In this document: positions 53,209-62,084 of the stretch, piece after piece
Numbering within the stretch: the stretch's first letter is position 1
Layout: each line of letters opens with the position of its first letter
NCBI GenBank assembly: GCA_031296915.1
Contig: JAVDPC010000019.1
Span: 81,351-145,350 of the forward strand
Length of the DNA: 64,000 nucleotides
Source of the DNA: Cerasicoccus frondis
GTDB lineage: Bacteria; Verrucomicrobiota; Verrucomicrobiia; Opitutales; Cerasicoccaceae
Direction: 5' to 3'
Notes under the pieces: model-generated
Told to the model about the DNA's origin: nothing
Databases searched by the model: none
Seen by the model: only the letters and a program-made list of their open reading frames with translations
Position numbers and translations under genes: made by a program

Positions 53209-54532
53209 GCGCAGTTTGGGCTGATTCGGCTTTGGCGTCGGTAGTATTCGTCGACGTTTTATCGGTCGAGGAATCGTCCTTAGCCTCATCGTCTGTTGAC
53301 GAATCGGGGGTCGGGACCGCTCCTGCCACTGAGTTCGCGTCTTGCTTTGGACTCTGAGGCGCAGCGGTTACGCCGTCCGTGTTATCCTCGCTCTTTGCTT
53401 TGGATGGATCTGTCATCGGGGACCACTTGCGCTTGGGGTCGATGGAGATATTTACTTCCGCGCTCATGCCTGGCACAAGTTTCGCGACGTCCTGACTCGG
53501 CTCGGTAAAGCGAATGACAACCGGTATCAGCGCCTCAACCTTGATGAAGTTGCCACTGGCGTAATTGCGAGGAATAATGCTGAACTGATTCCCGGCGGCA
53601 GGCGCCATGCTGTCCACCACCCCCTTGAAATCCGTGCCAGGAAAAGCATCAATGGTGATGTCGACCAAATCACCAATAAAGATACGTTCAAATTGAGTTT
53701 CCTTAATGTTAGCAACGAGCCACTTATCATCATAGGAGACAACTGTCATCAGGTACTGGCTTTGCTCAACGGTTGTGCCAGGGTTCACTTTTAGCTGTGC
53801 AACGTTGCCGCTGATGGGAGCCTTGATCTCCGTGGAGTCCAAATTCACCTGTGCTTGCGCCAACTCTGCCTTCGCCTCTTCGATGTTGTAGTCCAAGAGC
53901 TGCGCATTCGCCATTGCTTCCTGCACCTGCTGTTGAGCGGCGTAGGCTTCCTTTTGCAAGGTGAGCAATTTGGCGTTGGCTTGATTGGAAGTCGCCGTCG
54001 CCATATCCAGTTGCGCTTGAACAAACGAGGCGCTGGTTTGACTGCTTTTGACGCGGGTCAACTTGTCATTGGCCTGATCTGCACTGGATTGAGCTTCCGC
54101 GAGCTCAGCTTGAATGACTTCGAGATTTGCCTTGGCGGTCGCTAGCTTTGCCTGCGCCAAGCCGCCACCTGGGCCTGCATTGGTGTCACTTCCCTTTTGC
54201 GCGACCAATGCGTTTAAGCGCGCCTGCGCTCGCTCGACCTCAAGCTTATAATAGCGGTTTTCCAGCTCGGCCAAGAGCTCGCCCTCCTTAACCGGCTGAT
54301 TTTCCTGCACCGTAACTTGCGTCAACCATCCACGTTCCGGAGACAGGATTTTAATCATCTGCCCCTGGACCTGGGCATTATCCGTGACAATGTGCAGTTG
54401 GTCAAACTGGTAGCGCTGATAGGAATAGACGCCAGCGCCAATCAAGCCCAGAACAGCCACTGGCCAGATCAACCAGTTAAACTTTGAGCGAGTAGGTGTA
54501 GCCGCGGTTTCTTGCTTCGAATTTTCCGCCAT
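53198..54532 (-). CDS. emrA: HlyD/EmrA-family membrane fusion protein
   Basis: A 444-residue adaptor. One N-terminal membrane helix (FNWLIWPVAVLGLIGAGVYSY) is followed by the lipoyl half GQMIKILSPERGWLTQVTVQENQPVKEGELLAELENRYYKLEVERAQARLNALV, a long coiled coil (about 95-215), the second lipoyl half STEIKAPISGNVAQLKVNPGTTV and a beta-barrel domain with VDITIDAFPGTDFKGVVDSMAP. The final 75 residues (SKAKSEDNTDG...) are low-complexity, Asp/Ser/Thr-rich and unusual for the family. It pairs with the EmrB-like gene downstream (overlapping stop and start). Confidence 0.92.
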   Translation of the reverse strand: MAENSKQETAATPTRSKFNWLIWPVAVLGLIGAGVYSYQRYQFDQLHIVTDNAQVQGQMIKILSPERGWLTQVTVQENQPVKEGELLAELENRYYKLEVERAQARLNALVAQKGSDTNAGPGGGLAQAKLATAKANLEVIQAELAEAQSSADQANDKLTRVKSSQTSASFVQAQLDMATATSNQANAKLLTLQKEAYAAQQQVQEAMANAQLLDYNIEEAKAELAQAQVNLDSTEIKAPISGNVAQLKVNPGTTVEQSQYLMTVVSYDDKWLVANIKETQFERIFIGDLVDITIDAFPGTDFKGVVDSMAPAAGNQFSIIPRNYASGNFIKVEALIPVVIRFTEPSQDVAKLVPGMSAEVNISIDPKRKWSPMTDPSKAKSEDNTDGVTAAPQSPKQDANSVAGAVPTPDSSTDDEAKDDSSTDKTSTNTTDAKAESAQTAHGG

Positions 54533-54591
54533 GCATAACTGATGCGGAAAAAGTGTACTACGGGCAAGTATTCAATTGCCCAATCCGCCAT

Positions 54592-55353
54592 CTAACCCAT
54601 ACGTCCCCAGAATACCCGGGTGTCGTATTCCAAAGTAACGCGATTGGCGAGCTGGTGCTTGAGGAATATCTGCTCCAGACGGCGCAACATTGGCAGACAG
54701 TCGGGATCCCCCGGCGCTGGCACAAAAGAGCAGGACAACAATCTCCCGCGCAGTTGTTCCCAATTGCACTCCTGACGATTAGGGAAAATACGGGACTCAA
54801 CTGGATTGTCGCCCAGGAATTCCGAAAAGTCCTGTCGTGATGGCCCACGGTGGTCGACCGAATGGTAATCTGTGCCAAACTCTTCCAAAAGGCACTCAAA
54901 GGCCCGCTGGAAAGCAGAGCCTTCCATCCGACGATGGTTCCAGATAATGTAAACCCAGCCACCTGGCTTCAGAATGCGACGAAACTCCCGACGCGTCGCC
55001 GCTTGGTCAAACCAATGAAACGCCTGCGCCACACTAACCGCCTCAAGGGTGCGGTCCGGCAAACCAGTCTCTTCCGCGCGTCCGTCCCAACTTTGAAACA
55101 AGGGATAGCACCGCAGTTGACGCGCGCACGTTTCGCGCATTTCGCGGTTGGGCTCAACGCCGATTACGCGAAAACCCTGGCGCAGCAGCAAACGTGAAAA
55201 GATGCCTGTCCCTGCTCCGATATCGGCAATGGGCGCTCCAGGCTGCAATCCACACTCATCACGTAGAATTGCCGCAGCGGCGCTTGGATATCCGGGACGG
55301 TATTTCGCATAATCATCTACGCGCTGACTGAAACGCTGGGTTGGCTCACTCAT
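54592..55353 (-). CDS. Class I SAM-dependent methyltransferase
   Basis: A 253-residue cytoplasmic enzyme. The SAM-binding motif I is IADIGAGTGIFSRLLL (about residues 42-57), followed by VIGVEPNREM and the post-motif EAVSVAQAFHWFDQAATRREFRRILKPGGWVYIIWNH, typical of methyltransferase type 11. The AQAFHWFD element is found in a group of small-molecule or SAM methyltransferases of unknown substrate. It lies upstream of the EmrAB-like pair on the same strand with a 59-base gap, so co-transcription is possible. Confidence 0.87.
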   Translation of the reverse strand: MSEPTQRFSQRVDDYAKYRPGYPSAAAAILRDECGLQPGAPIADIGAGTGIFSRLLLRQGFRVIGVEPNREMRETCARQLRCYPLFQSWDGRAEETGLPDRTLEAVSVAQAFHWFDQAATRREFRRILKPGGWVYIIWNHRRMEGSAFQRAFECLLEEFGTDYHSVDHRGPSRQDFSEFLGDNPVESRIFPNRQECNWEQLRGRLLSCSFVPAPGDPDCLPMLRRLEQIFLKHQLANRVTLEYDTRVFWGRMG

Positions 55354-55550
55354 GGGAAATATGCTTTAGGCTATCATGCTTTGTAACGGGCGCAAGCCAA
55401 TCGTCATCAATGGGAATAAAAATTTCTAATTCTCCTGATCGCGGGAAGAAAGTCCCATCTACAAGAGCCGTAAGGCACGCTTTTCATTCCAATTATTCGT
55501 CATAATTAAACCCCGGAAAACAAAGTTTGGTTCCATAAATTAAATCCTTG

Positions 55551-55599
55551 CAAACGTTTGATTAAACTGAACAGTGTTCATTTATGCCAAACACTGTTC
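55551..55599 (+). promoter_or_regulatory. Putative IclR operator over its own start codon
   Basis: GAACAGTGTT (55569-55578) and AACACTGTTC (55590-55599) are exact inverted copies with the ATG (55584) between them. A second palindrome, CAAACGTTTG, lies at 55551-55560. This arrangement suggests autorepression of the IclR gene and its downstream operon. Confidence 0.6.
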
Positions 55600-56315
55600 A
55601 GTCTGTTGAGCGCGCGCTCACCTTGTTGGAAATAGTTGTAGACCGCCTAAACGGCATTGGTGTGCGAGAGTTGGCGCGTGAAACAAAGCTCAAGGCGCCG
55701 ACCGCACAACAGTTGCTAAAAACACTACAAGGTCGTAGCTACTTGCATTTCGATCTGGATACCCGTCGCTATCATCCAGGACAGGCCCTGGCGAAACTCT
55801 GTCAGCAAATCGATCCACTCGCCACGTTGCGGCAATCCATACGTGGAGCACTTAAAGAATTCCACGATCAGTTAGGAGAGACCCTGATCGCCCAGACGAT
55901 GAGCAACGGCGAAGCGCGTATCCTGCTCGAATTTACCGGAAGCCATCCGTTGACCGTGCGTCACGGCGAAGTCGTCATTGAAAATCCCCACTTGTGGGCT
56001 TCAGGCAGTGTCGTGCTCGCCTGGCAGAGTCCGGAATATCTAGAGCACTACGCAAACACCCGGAAATGGAGCAGAACTGAGTTGGCGGACTACCAACGGG
56101 TTCTAAGCAAAATCCGCGCTGACGGCCTGGCAGAAATGGTCAACCTCGCAGACAGCGGAGTCGCAGCACTGGGAGCGCCCGTCCTTGATCGCAAGGGGGC
56201 ATTCGTCTGCGCACTGGGGTGCAGCGTGCCAATGAATCGTTGGGACGATGAGCGCCGCGCCTACATGGTGAAAGGCCTCTCCTCTGTCGCGCAGAAGATC
56301 AGCAAACAGTTTTAA
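55584..56315 (+). CDS. IclR family transcriptional regulator
   Basis: A 243-residue regulator. The N-terminal winged helix-turn-helix is VQSVERALTLLEIVVDRLNGIGVRELARETKLKAPTAQQLLKTLQGRSYLHFD (about 5-57). The C-terminal effector-binding domain has GETLIAQTMSNGEARILLEFTG and GVAALGAPVLDRKGAFVCALGCSVP, characteristic of IclR. Length is normal. It is the first gene of an operon with the isomerase-like gene (13 bases) and the 838-residue protein, so its effector is probably a sugar of that pathway. The inverted repeat across its start codon suggests that it controls itself. Confidence 0.9.
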   Translation: MPNTVQSVERALTLLEIVVDRLNGIGVRELARETKLKAPTAQQLLKTLQGRSYLHFDLDTRRYHPGQALAKLCQQIDPLATLRQSIRGALKEFHDQLGETLIAQTMSNGEARILLEFTGSHPLTVRHGEVVIENPHLWASGSVVLAWQSPEYLEHYANTRKWSRTELADYQRVLSKIRADGLAEMVNLADSGVAALGAPVLDRKGAFVCALGCSVPMNRWDDERRAYMVKGLSSVAQKISKQF

Positions 56316-56328
56316 TCTGAAATCATCT

Positions 56329-57783
56329 ATGAGCATCCCCCGCATAAAACCCCTCACCGCCAAAGTCGGCGTTATCGGCGTAGGCCACCACACATACTGG
56401 GCTCAGTTTGACGGCCTGCTGGACGAAATGCGCCGCAAGCAGGATGTCCTGGTCAACCGCCTTAAAGCCAATGAAGTCGAAGTCGAGGACTTCGGCCTCG
56501 TCGATAATGCGAAGAGCTCGTATTCAGCTCTTCCTCGAATCAAAGCCGCCGACCTCGACGTGCTTTTCGTCGACATGGTGACTTACGCCACGTCCTCTAC
56601 CTTTGGGTGCATCGTGCGCGAAATCGATTGCCCGATTGTCTTGGTCGCGATGCAACCCATGTCTGCGATGGACTATCCCAATGGCACTACCTACATGCAG
56701 TTGTGCAACGACGATTACTGCTCGGTCCCAGAGTTTACTGGCGTCGCAATTCGCTTTGGAAAACCCGCTCCCCACATCATCCTTGGTCACGAAAATGACG
56801 ACCCAGTTGTCGACGAAGAGTTAGCGCGTTGGTGCGGCATTGCCAAGGCTCGACACGATCTCCGCAAAGGACGAGTTGGCCTCATGGGCCACGTCCTTGA
56901 GTCGATGCTCGACATGCACGCCGACCCGGCAGCGATCACCACCGCATTTGGCTGCCATGTGCCGCTCATCGAGCCGCACGATCTCTATCGACATTACCAA
57001 TCCGCAGATGCTGTTAAAATTGAAGAGAAGAAAAAAATCATCCTGGGCTTCTTTGACACGCCAGATCCCATCAGCGATCCGCTGACCGAAAAGCTCACCG
57101 AAGCGGACCTCCACGAAGCCGCCAAATGCGCCGTTGCGCTCGATGGCCTCATTGAGGAATACGAACTCACCGGCCTCGCGTATTACTACGAAGGCGAGCC
57201 CGGTTCCGACTTACGTAAGATGGTCACCAACCTCATTGTTGGCAATTCACTGCTTCAGGGCGCAGGCTTCCCGATGTGCGGCGAGTTCGACATCAAAAAC
57301 TGTATCGCGATGCTTATTTTTGACCGGCTTGACATCGGCGGAAGTTTTGCGGAATTCCATCCGGTCGATTTCGAGCAAGACACCGTCCTGGTAGGACATG
57401 ACGGGCCGCACCACATCAACATCGCCGAAGGCAAACCCGTCCTACGCAGCCTAAAGAAATATCATGGCAAACCAGGCAGTGGCGCGGGTGTTGAATTTCA
57501 GATTAAAGAAGGTCCCATCACGATGATGAGCATCGGACAGACTGCGCAAGGCAAGTTCAAGTTTGTCATTGCCGAAGGAGAATCCGAACGGCGTCCCATC
57601 CCCCCAACTGGCAACACCAACACCCATGGGCGCTTCGGCAAGGATGTGCGGAAGTTCTTGATCGACTGGGTTCGCGAAGGGCCAACGCACCACTTCGCGC
57701 TTGGCATCGGCCACCATGCCGACACCTTGGTGACGCTGGCCGAAACGCTGGGCATCGAAGCGGTGGTCGTCCGCAAAGCCTGA
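56329..57783 (+). CDS. L-arabinose/L-fucose isomerase-like protein
   Basis: A 484-residue cytoplasmic protein of the AraA/FucI superfamily. The N-terminal Rossmann-like part starts KVGVIGVGHHTYWAQFDGL; the central domain has YYYEGEPGSD and MCGEFDIKNCIAM, with the two candidate metal-binding glutamates, then LVGHDGPHHINIAEGKPVLRSL with His, and HHFALGIGHHADTL near the end with the last His. These line up with the Glu, Glu, His, His metal site of arabinose isomerase. It would convert an aldose into a ketose, but substrate loops differ from classical AraA, so the sugar is open. It sits between the IclR gene and the orphan 838-residue protein. Confidence 0.8.
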   Translation: MSIPRIKPLTAKVGVIGVGHHTYWAQFDGLLDEMRRKQDVLVNRLKANEVEVEDFGLVDNAKSSYSALPRIKAADLDVLFVDMVTYATSSTFGCIVREIDCPIVLVAMQPMSAMDYPNGTTYMQLCNDDYCSVPEFTGVAIRFGKPAPHIILGHENDDPVVDEELARWCGIAKARHDLRKGRVGLMGHVLESMLDMHADPAAITTAFGCHVPLIEPHDLYRHYQSADAVKIEEKKKIILGFFDTPDPISDPLTEKLTEADLHEAAKCAVALDGLIEEYELTGLAYYYEGEPGSDLRKMVTNLIVGNSLLQGAGFPMCGEFDIKNCIAMLIFDRLDIGGSFAEFHPVDFEQDTVLVGHDGPHHINIAEGKPVLRSLKKYHGKPGSGAGVEFQIKEGPITMMSIGQTAQGKFKFVIAEGESERRPIPPTGNTNTHGRFGKDVRKFLIDWVREGPTHHFALGIGHHADTLVTLAETLGIEAVVVRKA

Positions 57784-57813
57784 TCGATTGAACTTTGCGA
57801 TACAAAGCTTCCG

Positions 57814-60330
57814 ATGCCCCACCAACTATTCCCCTACCCCGATGGCTACCCCTGGCGCGATGTGCAGTTGGAAATGTCGCTCAAGCCATTCGTCGACAAC
57901 AGTCCGGAAACGCGAGAGGCCGTCATCCGCGAAGTCTTTACTCAATGGAACGCACTGACCCGCCACGCTGAAAGCATTTCGGTAATGCTCTGGATCGCGG
58001 AAGGTTCGGAAATACTGGAGTATGACGGCAATCCTCAGACTGAGTTTGAATGGGCCAAATATCACGGAGCCCCGAATCGACATCGCGGCTTTGAACTCGT
58101 GGAAGCCGAAGACGCCGACAAAGACCCTGATCATGCGGGGATCGGCGGCAATGTCTTTGCTGGCGATCCGGAGCGCATTGGCATCCATGCCCGCGCCTAC
58201 CTATACCGGCAAAACCCAGCGGTATTTAACTTCGCCTGGCTGCGCGAGCTAGTCGCCGACATTAAACGCATTGGTGCAGCCATGACTGGTAAAAAAATAC
58301 TGGTGGGCGAAACGTTTGACATCGGCCCCGAGTTTGCAAAGTCGCGCTTCAAGTTTGAATGGCATCGTGAAATCCTGGGCGACGGTCCTGTCTTCAAAGA
58401 TGAGTTCGTCTCTTGTGAAGCGATTCTCGATGGAGACCAACGCGCCTATGCAGCCTACCCGAACGGCATCCCCGACCGAACTCGATTCGGCACATTCCTC
58501 GGTAAACAGGCCAATCGATTCTTCGTCGACATAGGCTTCGATTTTTTGTGGTTGTCCAATGGGTTTGGCTTCTCACTGGAGCCCTGGGCTCTGGTGGGCG
58601 AAGTCTTTGATGGAGCTCAATACCATACAGATCGTTACGACGGAATACAGCAGCGGGTATTGCAATTTTGGAAAGACCTGCGCGCGGAATTTCCACGACA
58701 ATTCCATATCCGCACCCGCGGCACCAATCTCGCAACAGGCATTGATCTGGGCTCGGACGCCTCGCCTCTCAAACAGATTTATGAAGGCAGTTTCGGTCTC
58801 GACGCTCCTGTAAACTCTCCCTGGGCCGCACTGGATGGCGACTTCGGTTTGGAGCTTTCCGGCTGGATGAGCCATATCGTGCGACATCCCGGAGATACAT
58901 TTCGATTTCGCTTCTACATTCACGATCCCTGGTGGCTGAATAGCCCGTGGCTCGACCGCTATTCGCGCCAACCTCACGACATCTATTTACCAACATCCGT
59001 CAGTCGCCTAACCGCTGAGGGCAAGGTTGAAATACCGCGTGACCTCGCCCTATTAACCGTCGATGACTCCTACGGCCAGATGCCGCTTTCCGTGCCCAAT
59101 GAAGTGATTGCGCACATTCTAAAAGCACGTGAAAAGGCGCCCGACGCTCCTGCCCCTTTCCTCTGGGTTTATCCCTTCGATGAGTTTCACGAAACGGCCA
59201 GAAGCCGACCCGACATTACGCTACACGCCGACGCGTATATCGGCGCGGCAATCAATGAAGGCTTGCCCCTCAACACGGTTGTTGACGCTCAGCATCTCAA
59301 GGCCGCGATTGCTGCCAGCGGCCAGCAAGATGCAGTATTGGTTACGCCAGCACCAGCTCCCGGCTCACGCCTGGAAAGCGATCTAGTCGAACTACTAAGT
59401 GATGACTTCGACCTCATGCTCTATGGACCGATACTACCAGGTTCAGTATTTCTGGACCTACTTGGCCTTAAACTCACGGAACCTCTTGATGGTGACTTTG
59501 TATTGCAAAGTTCGAAGTTGGAAACCGCTGATAGCGGCAACATCATTCGCCACACCAGTTTTCTATCTGGAGGCGCCTGGACGGAAACTTTGCATCGCAA
59601 AGCAACGCATGCGATCTCCGCTGAGGCTGTCCAAGGCAAAGAACGGCGCACGGCAATGATCGTTACGGAAACATCCGGCGGACGCCTAGCCTGGACACGC
59701 GCCCCGCTGAGCACCGCTGAGTATAATCCCGACAAACCACAACCGATCAAAGGCCCCATTCTAAAACCGATGGATCGGACTAAATATTATCCCGCAGGTA
59801 GATTACTACGTAATTGCCTGGGCGCTTTCGGGTGGCTCATTGACAGTGACGAAACCCTCAACGAATCACGCCCACCCTACCTAACTGTTCATCGTTGGAA
59901 AAATGCGTATGTCCTTTCGGGGCACAGCCGAGACGAGAATGCAGTGCTCTCTGTGCGTCTCCCTCTAGGTGCGCCCCTACGGATGAACCAGACCACCATT
60001 ATTTCGGACGGCGCCGCAGAGATAACGGGAGAAATCGCCTGGACCAGTGAAGTACGTTTCTTTGCAAAAACCGAAAGGGGCGTGATCAAGTGCCTGGAGG
60101 CCCCCCAACTCATGCACGGCGTCCACCGTCGAGTGGTCATCTCAGGATGCGAAGACACGGAGCTTAAGTTTCTAGTCGAACCTGGTCACATCAATAAGAT
60201 CCGCATTTTGCTTAACCCAACCTTTCCATACTTCGTTGGAGAGTTTGTGGAGCCAGTGATTGAAGAAACGCCCTTCGGCCCCTGCATTACCGTTCATCCT
60301 GTAACCGACTCCATCTTGTTTGAATGGTAA
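57814..60330 (+). CDS. Large protein of unknown function, candidate glycoside hydrolase
   Basis: I do not recognise this 838-residue family. There is no signal peptide or membrane helix. The first 450 residues are rich in Trp, Phe, Asp and Glu and have strand-helix alternation like a TIM barrel (VQLEMSLKPFVDN, SISVMLWIAEGSEILEYDG, KILVGETFDIGPEF, RFFVDIGFDFLWLSNGFGFS, LELSGWMSH, RFRFYIHDPWW). Several conserved-looking acids end strands (EMS, GET, DFLWLSNG, WVYPFDEFHE). The last 250 residues look beta-rich. Acidic residues at strand ends and its place behind an isomerase gene suggest an intracellular sugar-active enzyme; this is inference only. Start at 57814, 30 bases after the isomerase stop. 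Confidence 0.75.
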   Translation: MPHQLFPYPDGYPWRDVQLEMSLKPFVDNSPETREAVIREVFTQWNALTRHAESISVMLWIAEGSEILEYDGNPQTEFEWAKYHGAPNRHRGFELVEAEDADKDPDHAGIGGNVFAGDPERIGIHARAYLYRQNPAVFNFAWLRELVADIKRIGAAMTGKKILVGETFDIGPEFAKSRFKFEWHREILGDGPVFKDEFVSCEAILDGDQRAYAAYPNGIPDRTRFGTFLGKQANRFFVDIGFDFLWLSNGFGFSLEPWALVGEVFDGAQYHTDRYDGIQQRVLQFWKDLRAEFPRQFHIRTRGTNLATGIDLGSDASPLKQIYEGSFGLDAPVNSPWAALDGDFGLELSGWMSHIVRHPGDTFRFRFYIHDPWWLNSPWLDRYSRQPHDIYLPTSVSRLTAEGKVEIPRDLALLTVDDSYGQMPLSVPNEVIAHILKAREKAPDAPAPFLWVYPFDEFHETARSRPDITLHADAYIGAAINEGLPLNTVVDAQHLKAAIAASGQQDAVLVTPAPAPGSRLESDLVELLSDDFDLMLYGPILPGSVFLDLLGLKLTEPLDGDFVLQSSKLETADSGNIIRHTSFLSGGAWTETLHRKATHAISAEAVQGKERRTAMIVTETSGGRLAWTRAPLSTAEYNPDKPQPIKGPILKPMDRTKYYPAGRLLRNCLGAFGWLIDSDETLNESRPPYLTVHRWKNAYVLSGHSRDENAVLSVRLPLGAPLRMNQTTIISDGAAEITGEIAWTSEVRFFAKTERGVIKCLEAPQLMHGVHRRVVISGCEDTELKFLVEPGHINKIRILLNPTFPYFVGEFVEPVIEETPFGPCITVHPVTDSILFEW

Positions 60331-60367
60331 TTAAACCGCATCGCTTTAGCTAACGTGATATTTTCGT

Positions 60368-60397
60368 TTGACAAGTGGCTAGGCCACTAGCCAATTT
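60368..60397 (+). promoter_or_regulatory. Promoter with putative GntR operator
   Basis: TTGACA (60368-60373) is followed by the perfect palindrome TGGCTAG-GCCA-CTAGCCA (60376-60393) and a -10-like CAATTT (60392-60397) at 18 bases. The operator fills the spacer, so binding should block transcription of the adjacent gntR and deoC genes. Confidence 0.65.
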
Positions 60398-60404
60398 ACC
60401 AAAC

Positions 60405-61166
60405 ATGATCGAAACGCGTAACATCTACGTCCAACTCATTGAATTGTGCCAACAGCAGCTGGCGGAGGGCAAATGGGACATTGGAGCGCGCTTTCCATCG
60501 GAACGGGAACTGGCGGCAGAATATGGCGTCAGCCGTGCAACTGTGAATAAAGTGCTCTCCAAGCTGGTCAGCGAGGGTTGGCTGGAAATTCGACGTGGCG
60601 CAGGTTGTTTCGTCGCCGAACGCCCGACCCTGTTTTCCGAGCTGCGCCAGTTGGACAGCTTTACCGACTTTGCGCGAGCCAATGGCTTAACGCCTGAGAC
60701 CAAGGTCACCGCATTCAATGCGAACAGCGATGTCGATGCGTTAATTCGTGACAAACTGTTGCTCGCCAATAAAGACCGCGTCATCTGCGTAGAGCGGCAG
60801 CGATTGTTGAATGGTCATCTTGTCATTCATGAAAAACGCTGGCTGCCAGGCAAACGCTACCCGCGCTTGAAATCCAAAGACTTGGAAGGATCATTCTACG
60901 CCGTTTGCCGAGAGCGTTACGGTCTCCACGCCACGAGGGAAGACGCCACGCTCAGCGCGGAATTACCGCCCAAAGAAACCAAGATGTCATCGCCAACGCT
61001 ATGCTTGAATGGCGCTGCCTTTGACTCAGACAACGCCCCAATCTGGTTGCAATTGCTTCACTATAATGGGGGATGCTTCGAAGTGCGCCACTCCGCAGAG
61101 GACCTAGCCTCATTTCCTCGACTCAGCCTCCGCCTGCGCGAAACGTTCCTTCAACAAATTTCCTGA
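60405..61166 (+). CDS. GntR family regulator with UTRA domain (HutC type)
   Basis: A 253-residue regulator. The winged-helix domain is IYVQLIELCQQQLAEGKWDIGARFPSERELAAEYGVSRATVNKVLSKLVSEGWLEIRRGAGCFVAER (about 6-72), and the UTRA ligand domain begins around 90 (TKVTAFNANSDVDALIRDKL..., RVICVERQRLLNGHLVIHEKRWLP). UTRA proteins bind sugar phosphates or related metabolites. I choose the ATG at 60405: the alternative GTG at 60375 lies within the promoter palindrome. With a -10-like box only a few bases upstream, the messenger may be almost leaderless. It precedes deoC by 27 bases and probably controls that aldolase. Confidence 0.88.
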   Translation: MIETRNIYVQLIELCQQQLAEGKWDIGARFPSERELAAEYGVSRATVNKVLSKLVSEGWLEIRRGAGCFVAERPTLFSELRQLDSFTDFARANGLTPETKVTAFNANSDVDALIRDKLLLANKDRVICVERQRLLNGHLVIHEKRWLPGKRYPRLKSKDLEGSFYAVCRERYGLHATREDATLSAELPPKETKMSSPTLCLNGAAFDSDNAPIWLQLLHYNGGCFEVRHSAEDLASFPRLSLRLRETFLQQIS

Positions 61167-61193
61167 TAAAGAAAAACGCATACCCATTCCCCC

Positions 61194-61940
61194 ATGACTC
61201 AACCCTCGATTAACGAACTGGCCAAAATGATTGACCACTCCCTGCTGCATCCAACCATGACGGATGCAGACATCCAAGCGGGCTGCGAATTAGCACGCGA
61301 CTACAACGTCGCCACCGCCTGCGTTAAGCCTTACTCAATCCGGCAGGCGCTCGATATTTTCGCCGGAACCGATGTCATGGTCTGCGCGGTGATTGGATTT
61401 CCCCACGGAAATAGCACCACTGGCATCAAAGTCATCGAAGCGGAATCCGCCGCGCTGGCTGGCGCTAAGGAAATCGATATGGTCGTCAACAATGGCAAAG
61501 TGAAAGGTGGCGATTGGGCTTACGTTCAGCGTGAGATCGACCTCATCAATCAAGCTGTCGTCGGAGCAGGATCGATCCTGAAGGTCATTTTCGAAAACGA
61601 CTTTTTGACCGAAGAAGAAATCATTCGCTTGTGCCACCTTTGCGCGGAAGTCGATGTCGCATTTGTTAAAACGTCTTCCGGCTACGGTTTTGTAAAAAGC
61701 GACGATGGCAAATACAGCTACCAGGGCGCAACCCTGGAACACCTGAAGCTCATGCGTAAGCATACCCCGGAACACATCCAAATAAAGGCAGCTGGCGGAG
61801 TCCGCACTCTGGACGACTTACTGGCCGTGCGCGAAATCGGCGTCACCCGCATTGGGGCCACTGCGACAAAGGCGATGCTGGACGAGGCTTTCGAGCGAGG
61901 ATTCTCTGGCGCCCTGCCAATTTTTCAGGCCGTTCCCTGA
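61194..61940 (+). CDS. deoC: Deoxyribose-phosphate aldolase
   Basis: A 248-residue class I aldolase that splits 2-deoxyribose 5-phosphate into glyceraldehyde 3-phosphate and acetaldehyde. MIDHSLLHPTMTDADI, VCAVIGFPHGNSTTGIKVIEAE and KEIDMVVNNGKVKGGDW are DeoC segments. The Schiff-base lysine is in VDVAFVKTSSGYGF (about residue 161), and the second lysine is in IKAAGGVRTLDDL. It follows the GntR gene and precedes an aldehyde dehydrogenase gene, which could oxidise the aldehyde product. A strong terminator follows, so the dehydrogenase has at least some separate transcription. Confidence 0.95.
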   Translation: MTQPSINELAKMIDHSLLHPTMTDADIQAGCELARDYNVATACVKPYSIRQALDIFAGTDVMVCAVIGFPHGNSTTGIKVIEAESAALAGAKEIDMVVNNGKVKGGDWAYVQREIDLINQAVVGAGSILKVIFENDFLTEEEIIRLCHLCAEVDVAFVKTSSGYGFVKSDDGKYSYQGATLEHLKLMRKHTPEHIQIKAAGGVRTLDDLLAVREIGVTRIGATATKAMLDEAFERGFSGALPIFQAVP

Positions 61941-61962
61941 CTTTGCCACGAAAATGTAACAG

Positions 61963-61987
61963 AAAGCGGCGCATTGCCGCTTTTTTT
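61963..61987 (+). terminator. Rho-independent terminator of gntR-deoC
   Basis: AAAGCGGC-GCATT-GCCGCTTT followed by a run of seven T, 23 bases after the deoC stop codon. It separates deoC from the aldehyde dehydrogenase gene. Confidence 0.92.
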
Positions 61988-62084
61988 ATTCAAGAAAGCT
62001 GGCAAACTTCGAGTCAAAGAGTTGACGCAAGGTTGGCACACTACTTTGCTGAAGCCGACTCATACGAAACAGATTGCCATTTTC

